Shown here piece after piece: positions 1 to 9,941 of a stretch of DNA of 10,820 nt. This DNA is from Gammaproteobacteria bacterium (GTDB lineage Bacteria; Pseudomonadota; Gammaproteobacteria; Chromatiales; Chromatiaceae), in the NCBI GenBank assembly GCA_006227775.1, contig SBFV01000101.1:1-10820 (forward strand). Direction: 5' to 3'. Under the pieces are notes generated by a model. That model was not told where the DNA came from and ran no database searches. It saw nothing but the letters and a program-made list of their open reading frames with translations. Both the position numbers and the translations under genes were made by a program. Numbering within the stretch: position 1 is the first letter of the stretch; each line of letters starts with the position of its first letter.

Positions 1-231
1 GTGGATATCGTCGACCGGGAACTGGGCCGCTCCCTGGGCGGTTGCCGCTATCACGTCGCCCACCCCGGCGGTCGCCACTACGAAACCTTCCCGGTTAACG
101 CCTATGAGGCCGAGAGTCGCCGGCTGGCGCGCTTCTTCCGCTTCGGCCACAGCCCCGGGCGGCTGGAGGTGGCACCGGCCCAGCCCAGCCGCGATTTCCC
201 CTTCACCCTGGACCTGCGCCGCGCGGGCTGA
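1..231 (+). CDS. C-terminal end of a DUF2126 (COG4196) transglutaminase-associated protein, 5'-truncated
   Basis: Only the last 76 residues are present; the reading frame is open at the window edge, so the GTG at base 1 is not the real start. The visible part has the tail typical of DUF2126 proteins: a GRSLGGCRYHVAHPGG segment (about residues 9-24), then YETFPVNAYEAE and RRLARFFRFGH, ending in FPFTLDLRRAG. From family knowledge, full proteins are about 1,100 residues, usually with a transglutaminase-like domain at the N terminus, and are encoded beside ATP-grasp/alpha-E and smaller transglutaminase genes, as here. The biochemical role is unknown. The stop lies 6 nt before the next gene's GTG, so the two are probably co-transcribed and translationally coupled. 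Assignment rests on remembered family sequence, but the match is strong and the context agrees. Confidence 0.85.
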   Translation: MDIVDRELGRSLGGCRYHVAHPGGRHYETFPVNAYEAESRRLARFFRFGHSPGRLEVAPAQPSRDFPFTLDLRRAG

Positions 232-237
232 GCCATT

Positions 238-2922
238 GTGGATCGGCACCAGAGCAATCTTGTCCCGCCTGGGCCCCTATCTGACCCCGAGGGATCAGCG
301 TCCAGCCCCCAGGGGGCAGCGCCCGACCCCGAGGGGCGGGCCGGCAACCCCTTCAGCGGGATCTCCGCCCCTCCCCTCGCGGTCTGGGACGAGCTGCGCG
401 CGGCGGACGGCTCCCTCAGACCCGCCTGGGCGCGCTTCGCCGAACTCCTCCCCCCCTTGCCGCCAGGGCATGACCTGGCCGCCGAGCTGGAGCGGCGCCG
501 GCGCCAGGTGGAGGAGCGGATTCTGCGCGATGGCGTCACCCACAACGTCTTCGGCCCCGAGGGTGCCGCGACGCGACCCTGGTCGGTGGAGCTGCTGCCC
601 TTCCTGATCGCCCCCGAGGACTGGGCCCGCATCGAGGCGGGCCTGACGCAACGGGCCAGCCTGCTCCAGGCGATCTTGGCGGACCTCTATGGCCCCCGGC
701 GACTCCTGGCGGAGGGCCTGCTGCCGCCGGCCCTCGTCTTTCGCCATCCCGGTTACGCCCGGCCCCTCCATGGGGTACAACCGGCCGGGGGCCGTCATCT
801 GCTCATCATCGCCTTCGACATCGCCCGGGGGCCGGAGGGGGGCTGGTGGCTGGTGGCTCAGCGCACCCAGGCCCCCTCGGGTCTGGGGTATGTCCTGCAC
901 AACCGGCTGCTGGTCATGGGCCAGTTCCCCGAGGCCTTCCGCGAGTTACGGGTACAGCACATCGCCAGCAGCTACCGGCGGCTGCTCGACGCCATGGAGG
1001 GGCCAGCGCGCGAACTGGCCGGCGGCCAGCCACCGCGGCTGGCCCTGCTGACGGCCGGCCCTTACGGCGAGACCTGGTACGAGCAGGCCTATCTGGCCCG
1101 CTATCTGGGTCTCACCCTGGTCGAGGGCGGCGATCTCCAGGTGCGGGACGACCGGTTGTGGCTGAAGACGGTGGAGGGGCTGGAACCCGTCCATGGCCTG
1201 TTGCGCCGGGTCGACGACGACTGGTGCGATCCCCTGGAGTTGCGTCCCGATTCGGCGCTGGGCGTCCCCGGCCTGGTGCAGGCCTTCCGCGCTGGCCAGG
1301 TGGTGATGGCCAATGCCCTGGGCAGCGCCGTTCTGGAGTCGCCGGCGATCCTGGGCTTTCTGCCCGCCATCGCCCGCCGGCTGCTCGATCAGGAGCTGCT
1401 TCTGCCCGCCCTCCCCACCTGGTGGTGCGGCGAGCCAGCGGCCTGGGCCGCCGTCAAGGACCAGTTGGACGATAAAAGGGCGCGGGGCACCTTTCCCCAG
1501 GGGGAGCGGACCTCGCCGCTGTTGGCCATGGACGCGGCGCGCATCGCGGTGGACCCGGATGCCTGGACCATCCAGAGCCGGTTGCGGCTTTCCCACACCC
1601 CGCTCTGGGAGGGCCGGGGCTTCCGGCTCCGTCCCGCCCTGGTGCGGGTCTATGCCATCGCCGATGGCCAGGGCGGCTGGCAGCTCCTGCCGGGCGGCAT
1701 GACCCGGGTGGCCCGCCGCGAGGAGGCCAGCGTCTCCCTGCAGCGTGGCGGTACCAGTCTGGACACCTGGGTGCTGACGGAGGGGCCGGTGGACCCCTTT
1801 TCCCTGCTCCCCGGCAAGCTCTCCGTGGACGAGGTGCGCCAGCGCCGCCGTCCCCTCAGCAGCCGCACGGGCGAGAACCTCTTCTGGCTGGGGCGCTACA
1901 CCGAGCGGACCGAACAACAGGTGCGCCTGGCGCGGGCCACCCTGCTGCTCATCGCCGACGACGGTGCCGCCAGCGGTCCCCTGCTGGAGGCCCTGTCCAC
2001 CCTGGGCGCCAGGGCCGGCCTGGTCCGGGTGGGGGTCGGGGTTGGGGTGCCTGGTCCAGGGATCGCCCCCCGGGATTACGAACGGGCCCTGCTGCGGGGC
2101 CTGGCGGCCAGCGGGGCGGAGGTGGGGCTGATCCCGGGCATCCCCTTCAACCTTCAGGCCCTGGAGCGGGTCTCCATGGCCCTGCGCGACCGGCTGTCCA
2201 CCGAACACTGGTCGCTGATGCAGCGCATGCGGGTCATCTTCTCCCGCAGCCTGATGCCGGCGGAGGAGGGGCTGCCCGTCATGGCCAAGGTCCTGCCGGC
2301 TCTGGATCGGCTGGCGGTGCAACTGGCGGCGGCCACCGGGGCCCAGTCCGACCGCATGACCCGCGACCTGGGCTGGCGGCTCCTCATCCTGGGCCGCCTG
2401 CTGGAACGGCTGGTCGGTCTGACCCAGAGCCTGGAGGTCTTTCTCGCGGCCGGCGCCCAGGCCAGCACCGCCGGCGTCTCCCACCTGCTGGAGCTGTTCG
2501 ACAGCACCATCACCTTCCGCGCCCGCTACCAAGGGCACGAGGACCTGCTGGCCCTGGCGGACCTGCTGGTGCTCGACGACACCAATCCGCGCGCCTTCGC
2601 CGGGGTGTTGCGGCGCCTGCGGACGGAGCTGTCCAAGCTGCCCGGTGCGGGAGGCGTTACCGGCAGTGCCGCGGGGGGTGCCACCGCCAACGCCATCTCC
2701 GGCGCTGGCGAAGGGGGGGCGGTGTCTCTGGTGGCCCGCTTGCCCGCCGCGGGCGTGGGGATCACCCTGGAGGATCTGCGCGACGTCGATGACGTCGCCC
2801 TCGCCTCCTTCCTCGGGGACCTGGCGCGGGATCTGAATCAGCGGGCTCTGTCCCTGGCCGAGGCAATTGGCCACCGTTATTTCGCCCTGGCCGATGGCCC
2901 CGATCAGGTCCAGCACGCATGA
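238..2922 (+). CDS. Circularly permuted ATP-grasp protein fused to an alpha-E domain (COG2308-COG2307)
   Basis: This 894-residue protein is a two-domain fusion. Residues about 45-525 are a circularly permuted type 2 ATP-grasp domain (DUF404/DUF407), recognised by AQRTQAPSGLGYVLHNR (207-223), LLRRVDDDWCDPLELR (321-336), LGVPGL (341-346), MANALGSAVLESPA (357-370) and TWWCGE (394-399). Residues about 540-885 are the all-helical alpha-E domain, with SSRTGENLFWLGRYTER (541-557), LGWRLLILGRLLER (711-724), LLELFDSTITFRARYQ (750-765) and LVLDDTNPRAFA (777-788). ATP-grasp enzymes join a carboxylate to an amine through an acyl-phosphate; the substrate here is unknown. GTG at 238 is the only plausible start: no other in-frame start keeps the conserved N terminus. 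It lacks a clear Shine-Dalgarno and probably relies on coupling. Residues 1-45 are Pro/Gly-rich, and 802-829 is a Gly/Ala-rich insert. The next gene overlaps by ATGA. Other genomes encode the two domains separately; the fusion is a known variant. Confidence 0.9.
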   Translation: MDRHQSNLVPPGPLSDPEGSASSPQGAAPDPEGRAGNPFSGISAPPLAVWDELRAADGSLRPAWARFAELLPPLPPGHDLAAELERRRRQVEERILRDGVTHNVFGPEGAATRPWSVELLPFLIAPEDWARIEAGLTQRASLLQAILADLYGPRRLLAEGLLPPALVFRHPGYARPLHGVQPAGGRHLLIIAFDIARGPEGGWWLVAQRTQAPSGLGYVLHNRLLVMGQFPEAFRELRVQHIASSYRRLLDAMEGPARELAGGQPPRLALLTAGPYGETWYEQAYLARYLGLTLVEGGDLQVRDDRLWLKTVEGLEPVHGLLRRVDDDWCDPLELRPDSALGVPGLVQAFRAGQVVMANALGSAVLESPAILGFLPAIARRLLDQELLLPALPTWWCGEPAAWAAVKDQLDDKRARGTFPQGERTSPLLAMDAARIAVDPDAWTIQSRLRLSHTPLWEGRGFRLRPALVRVYAIADGQGGWQLLPGGMTRVARREEASVSLQRGGTSLDTWVLTEGPVDPFSLLPGKLSVDEVRQRRRPLSSRTGENLFWLGRYTERTEQQVRLARATLLLIADDGAASGPLLEALSTLGARAGLVRVGVGVGVPGPGIAPRDYERALLRGLAASGAEVGLIPGIPFNLQALERVSMALRDRLSTEHWSLMQRMRVIFSRSLMPAEEGLPVMAKVLPALDRLAVQLAAATGAQSDRMTRDLGWRLLILGRLLERLVGLTQSLEVFLAAGAQASTAGVSHLLELFDSTITFRARYQGHEDLLALADLLVLDDTNPRAFAGVLRRLRTELSKLPGAGGVTGSAAGGATANAISGAGEGGAVSLVARLPAAGVGITLEDLRDVDDVALASFLGDLARDLNQRALSLAEAIGHRYFALADGPDQVQHA
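2027..2047 (+). other. Putative G-quadruplex motif inside the ATP-grasp/alpha-E coding region
   Basis: Four runs of three to five guanines (2027-2029, 2031-2035, 2038-2041, 2044-2047) are separated by loops of only 1, 2 and 2 bases (T, TC, TT). This fits the canonical four-run G-quadruplex pattern with very short loops. It lies on the coding strand, so it could form in DNA and mRNA. It encodes part of the Val-Gly alternation at residues 598-604. Confidence 0.5.
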
Positions 2923-3836
2923 GTCACCCTGCGAACGAGGTGGTGCTGGAGATCCTGCACGAGACCACCTATGACTACGAACTGGCGGTCTCCCTGGCCC
3001 ATCATCTGGCCTATCTCCAGCCCCTGAGCGACGCCCACCAGCGGTTGCTGGCCCATGAACTTCAGGTCGATCCCCAACCCGCCCGCTGTCGCGATGGCCG
3101 GGATGTCTTCGACAACTCTTGCTGCTATCTCACCCTGCTCAAGCCCCATCGGCGGCTCAGCGTCATCGCCCGCAGCCGGGTCTGGGTGGCGCCGCGCTTC
3201 ACCGGACTGGAGCCGGAGGCTTCGCCGCCCTGGGAAGCGGTGCGGGACCGATTGCGCTACGTGGCGGGAGCCCCGTTCGACCCGGCGGTCGAATTCGTGC
3301 AGCCTTCGCCTTATCTGCCGCGATGGGATGACCTGGGCGACTATGCCGCCCCCTCCTTTCCCCCCGGCCGGTCGTTGGCGGCGGGGGCGATCGACCTGAT
3401 GCAACGCATCCATGGCGACTTCCGCTACGAGGCCCGCAGCACCGAGGTGGACACCCCCGTGGCGGAGGCCTTCGCCCAGCGGCGGGGCGTCTGTCAGGAT
3501 CTCGCCCATGTCATGGCCGGCGCCCTGCGCCTGCTCGGCCTGCCCGCCCGCTACGTCAGCGGCTATCTGCGGACCCGCTCGGCGGCCGGGGCCGAGTTGG
3601 TGGGGGCCGATGCCTCCCATGCCTGGGTCCAGGTCTATGCCCCGGGCACGCCGGGGGTGCCGGCGGACGGCTGGCTGGATCTCGATCCGACGAATGACAT
3701 CATCCCCGGTGTCGACCACGTCCGGATCGCCATCGGGCGTGACTACGGGGATGTGGCCCCGCTGCGGGGCGTCATCCGCGGCGGCGGCCAGCACCGCCTG
3801 ACGGTGGGGGTGACGACCCGACTGGCTGAGATATAG
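2919..3836 (+). CDS. Transglutaminase-like (COG1305) family protein
   Basis: This 305-residue protein has an N-terminal beta-rich domain (about 8-95, starting LEILHETTYDYE) of the type that precedes bacterial transglutaminase-like cores. A papain-fold core follows at about 155-275. The catalytic triad is visible: Cys192 in RGVCQDLAH, His234 in DASHAWVQVY and Asp256 in WLDLDPTND. No signal peptide or membrane segment is evident, so it is probably cytoplasmic. Members of this superfamily act as thiol peptidases, amidases or transglutaminases; the substrate of this branch is unknown. The ATG overlaps the stop of the ATP-grasp/alpha-E gene (ATGA), and only a weak AGGT lies upstream, indicating translational coupling. 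Sitting with an ATP-grasp ligase, it plausibly cleaves or transfers the amide bonds the ligase makes (inference). No terminator with a U tract follows; a long inverted repeat begins 29 nt after the stop. Confidence 0.92.
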   Translation: MSHPANEVVLEILHETTYDYELAVSLAHHLAYLQPLSDAHQRLLAHELQVDPQPARCRDGRDVFDNSCCYLTLLKPHRRLSVIARSRVWVAPRFTGLEPEASPPWEAVRDRLRYVAGAPFDPAVEFVQPSPYLPRWDDLGDYAAPSFPPGRSLAAGAIDLMQRIHGDFRYEARSTEVDTPVAEAFAQRRGVCQDLAHVMAGALRLLGLPARYVSGYLRTRSAAGAELVGADASHAWVQVYAPGTPGVPADGWLDLDPTNDIIPGVDHVRIAIGRDYGDVAPLRGVIRGGGQHRLTVGVTTRLAEI

Positions 3837-3865
3837 TTCATCGCACATCCATTTTCGGTTTCTCC

Positions 3866-3965
3866 GGATCGGGTGGCGTCTGGCGGGGGAGGCCGTAAAT
3901 GCGTCCTCGGTGGCGTGACGACTGCATCCTTGCGCTCGACACCCCCACCAGACGCCCCCCGACCC
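3866..3965. repeat. Long imperfect inverted repeat, possible structured RNA or small mobile/repeat element
   Basis: Bases 3869-3889 are complementary to 3942-3962 over 21 positions with two mismatches (3874/3957 and 3884/3947). Two more pairs form outside a further mismatch (3866-3867 with 3964-3965). The 52-base interval is itself partly self-complementary: ATGC at 3899-3902 and GTC at 3903-3905 face a GAC and a GCAT before 3930. It also contains two similar words, TGCGTCCTCG and TGCATCCTTG. No U tract follows, so it does not look like a simple intrinsic terminator. It could be a mRNA 3' structure, a REP/MITE-like element or a small RNA. The pairing is directly visible; its role is not. Confidence 0.6.
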
Positions 3966-4033
3966 TCCCCATCGATGACAACAACGGATATGCGACCTCT
4001 TCACTAAGGTATCCCGCTGACTTGCTGAAGGGG

Positions 4034-4063
4034 TTGACGACATTCTGGATTGGTGCGGATCTT
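4034..4063 (+). promoter_or_regulatory. Possible sigma-70 promoter for gltA
   Basis: TTGACG at 4034-4039 matches five of six bases of the -35 consensus. It lies in the AT-richer part of the intergenic region, about 165 bases before the gltA ATG. The -10 is poor: GATCTT at 4058-4063 (18-nt spacer) matches only three of six. An A/T-rich TTGCTAAAT just downstream is too far away to pair with this -35. Tentative, supported mainly by position. Confidence 0.3.
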
Positions 4064-4187
4064 GCTAAATCAAAGCCATGCAAGGTCAGCCGCTTTGTGC
4101 CCGGTGTCTGGCGATCGGCGACCAGCGTCCGACGACCCTGCGCCATCCCGTCGGCGACCTTTGCCGCCCCATCATCAGACCAGCCCC

Positions 4188-4191
4188 GGAG
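4188..4191 (+). promoter_or_regulatory. Ribosome binding site fixing the gltA start at 4200
   Basis: GGAG with an 8-nt gap to the ATG at 4200-4202. This decides between that ATG and upstream in-frame starts back to 4050; the upstream 50 codons do not resemble citrate synthase. Confidence 0.6.
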
Positions 4192-4199
4192 TCCGCGCC

Positions 4200-5537
<1,338 letters not shown>

Positions 5538-5568
5538 GCGGCCGATCGGGTCATAGCGCCGGCGCGGC

Positions 5569-5596
5569 TTGCATTTCTCCCGGCTGGGTCTTCAAT
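5569..5596 (+). promoter_or_regulatory. Possible promoter of the HPF/RaiA-cold-shock gene
   Basis: TTGCAT (5569-5574) and TTCAAT (5591-5596) lie 16 nt apart, each matching four of six sigma-70 consensus bases. They sit in the only A/T-rich patch between gltA and the next gene. A transcript from here would have a leader of about 80 nt containing the hairpin at 5617-5644. Modest support. Confidence 0.35.
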
Positions 5597-5616
5597 TGAA
5601 GTTAAGGGGTCCATGG

Positions 5617-5644
5617 CCGCGGGCCTGGCAGTCAGTGCCCGCGG
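5617..5644 (+). promoter_or_regulatory. GC-only hairpin in the leader of the HPF/RaiA-cold-shock gene
   Basis: CCGCGGGC at 5617-5624 pairs perfectly with GCCCGCGG at 5637-5644 around a 12-nt loop. All eight pairs are G-C. There is no U tract, so it is not a typical terminator of gltA. It lies 26 nt upstream of the Shine-Dalgarno and could affect leader stability or translation. Structure is seen; function is inferred. Confidence 0.4.
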
Positions 5645-5669
5645 GGCAGGGGATCCCGGTCGCGGAATG

Positions 5670-5676
5670 AAGGAGG
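5670..5676 (+). promoter_or_regulatory. Very strong Shine-Dalgarno of the HPF/RaiA-cold-shock gene
   Basis: AAGGAGG, seven bases matching the anti-Shine-Dalgarno, with a 7-nt gap to the ATG at 5684. It is the strongest well-placed ribosome site in the window and suggests high translation when the gene is expressed. Confidence 0.75.
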
Positions 5677-5683
5677 TCGGATC

Positions 5684-6214
5684 ATGAAACTGCCGTTGCA
5701 AATCACCCTGCGCGATATCCCCCCCTCCGAGGCATTGGAGGGGGCCATCCGCGAAAAGGCGGAAAAGCTGGACCAGTTCTATCCGCATATCATGGCTTGC
5801 CGGGTCACGGTGGGGATCAACGGTAAGCACAAGCATCAGGGACAGGAGTTCGCCGTAGCGGTGGACCTCAGCGTTCCGGGCCGGGAGATCGTCGTCAATC
5901 GGGATCACCACGAGGATGTCTACGTGGCCCTGCGCGACGCCTTCGACCATGCCCGGCGTCAGCTTGAGGAGTTCGCCCGGGTCCATCGCGGGGACGTCAA
6001 GACGCACGAGATGCCGGGGCGGGGCCAGATCGCCCGCCTGTTCCCGGAGGAGGGCTATGGCTTCATCAGCGCCCCGGAGGCGGGCGACCTGTATTTCAGC
6101 GCGGAGAACGTGGCGCACCCCCGTTTCGATCAACTGGAGGTCGGCATGGCCGTGAGCTTTCTGCAAGAGGCTGGCGGTGAAGGGCTGCAGGCCAAACGGG
6201 TAACCGCCGTGTAG
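5684..6214 (+). CDS. HPF/RaiA ribosome-hibernation domain fused to a C-terminal cold-shock domain
   Basis: This 176-residue protein has two domains. Residues 1-105 match the HPF/RaiA (sigma-54 modulation, ribosome-associated inhibitor) fold: PLQITLRDIPPSEALE, EKAEKLDQFYPHIMACRVTV, the conserved REIVVNRDHHEDVYVALRDA region (67-86), then a helix with RRQLEEFAR. In this family the domain binds the 30S subunit and blocks translation in resting cells. Residues about 112-176 form a cold-shock/OB domain: GQIARLFPEEGYGFI (RNP1-like), DLYFSAENV (RNP2-like), FDQLEVGMAVSF. The RNP2-like strand has Ser where many cold-shock proteins have His. The fusion recurs in proteobacteria. Start is certain: AAGGAGG lies 7 nt before the ATG. 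The gene is probably transcribed alone and converges with treS. Whether hpf or raiA is the better symbol is not decidable, so none is given. Confidence 0.92.
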   Translation: MKLPLQITLRDIPPSEALEGAIREKAEKLDQFYPHIMACRVTVGINGKHKHQGQEFAVAVDLSVPGREIVVNRDHHEDVYVALRDAFDHARRQLEEFARVHRGDVKTHEMPGRGQIARLFPEEGYGFISAPEAGDLYFSAENVAHPRFDQLEVGMAVSFLQEAGGEGLQAKRVTAV

Positions 6215-6335
6215 CTTGGCCTGGCGCAACCGAACATGGGTGCGGGAACGACATAGCGTCTGAGCGATGTCCGCTCCACCGACTTGGGCGATGGCCTGGT
6301 GTCAGATCTGGCGGTCATGGCGCAGGGAAAATAGT
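6215..6335. other. 121-bp gap between convergent genes
   Basis: This gap separates the ends of the HPF/RaiA-cold-shock gene and treS. I see no strong hairpin followed by a U tract on either strand. The best structure is GACATAGC/GCGATGTC at 6251-6272, an eight-position stem with one mismatch and a 6-nt loop, which is weak. Confidence 0.4.
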
Positions 6336-9677
<3,342 letters not shown>

Positions 9678-9684
9678 CTTAAGT

Positions 9685-9689
9685 CTCCC
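9685..9689 (-). promoter_or_regulatory. Ribosome binding site of treS
   Basis: On the minus strand GGGAG precedes the ATG at 9677 by 7 nt. The following protein begins with the family-typical DDPLWYKDALIYQTHVKAF, so this start is well supported. Confidence 0.65.
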
Positions 9690-9716
9690 GGCCCGGAAAG
9701 GTGCCCATCGCGCTTT

Positions 9717-9744
9717 ATTTTACGGCCTGACCCGGCCCTTCCGC
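9717..9744 (-). promoter_or_regulatory. Possible treS promoter
   Basis: On the minus strand TAAAAT (9717-9722) matches five of six -10 bases and is the only A/T-rich block upstream of treS. About 16 nt further upstream no good -35 is found (GCGGAA), so either an activator is needed or this is coincidental. The candidate -35 overlaps the palindrome at 9740-9755. Confidence 0.35.
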
Positions 9745-9755
9745 CAGGAGGCGGA
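9740..9755. promoter_or_regulatory. Palindrome in the treS-treZ divergent region, possible operator or hairpin
   Basis: TCCGCC and GGCGGA flank a 4-nt AGGA loop, giving six perfect pairs. It overlaps the expected -35 position of treS. It could be a regulator site shared by the divergent genes or a short RNA hairpin; the sequence does not decide. Confidence 0.3.
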
Positions 9756-9941
9756 GTTGACGACGGGGACCGTGCCGATCACCAGCCCGGGCCTCCTCCG
9801 CCTCTCGGATGAACTACACTTTTTCCCGAGGGCGCGCCGGCTTCCCCGAGCCAGCCCCCGGGACGGTCCATCCCTGGCCAGGAAGTTATGGCAGACTTTG
9901 CCGTTCGGCTTGACGAAGGAGGTCAGCGCGGCCCGCTACCG

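Larger units (their letters stand above)
3837..4199. other. 363-bp intergenic region between the transglutaminase-like gene and gltA
   Basis: No convincing gene lies here. The left third holds a long imperfect inverted repeat (3866-3965). The right part, roughly 3970-4080, is noticeably richer in A and T than the surrounding DNA and is where the gltA promoter is expected. The final stretch carries a GGAG Shine-Dalgarno for gltA. The gltA frame is open back to 4050 and an opposing frame is open over 3838-4239, but neither has recognisable protein content. Confidence 0.7.
9678..9941. other. 264-bp divergent intergenic region between treS and treZ
   Basis: The region should hold promoters for both trehalose genes. 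It contains a compact palindrome (9740-9755), a 9-bp perfect inverted repeat pair (GAGGCGGAG at 9748-9756 and CTCCGCCTC at 9796-9804), a lone TTGACG (9757-9762) without a partner -10, and a strong but badly placed GAAGGAGGT at 9915-9923. An in-frame ATG at 9888 could extend treZ by 18 residues. Confidence 0.55.

Noticed and set aside
946..2916. A 656-codon open frame on the minus strand inside the ATP-grasp/alpha-E gene
   Set aside because: It is antisense to a gene with strong family motifs, is rich in Gln, Gly and Pro as GC-rich shadow frames are, and shows no recognisable domain.
4050..4199. Upstream in-frame extension of citrate synthase by 50 codons
   Set aside because: The residues do not resemble citrate synthase, overlap the promoter-like DNA, and ATG 4200 has a GGAG at good spacing.
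5559..5574. Sigma-54 promoter suggested by TTGCAT upstream of the hibernation gene
   Set aside because: The GG and GC elements are 8 rather than 10 bases apart, so the -24/-12 geometry fails.
6251..6272. Possible bidirectional terminator between the hibernation gene and treS
   Set aside because: The stem has a mismatch, is short, and no U tract follows on either strand.
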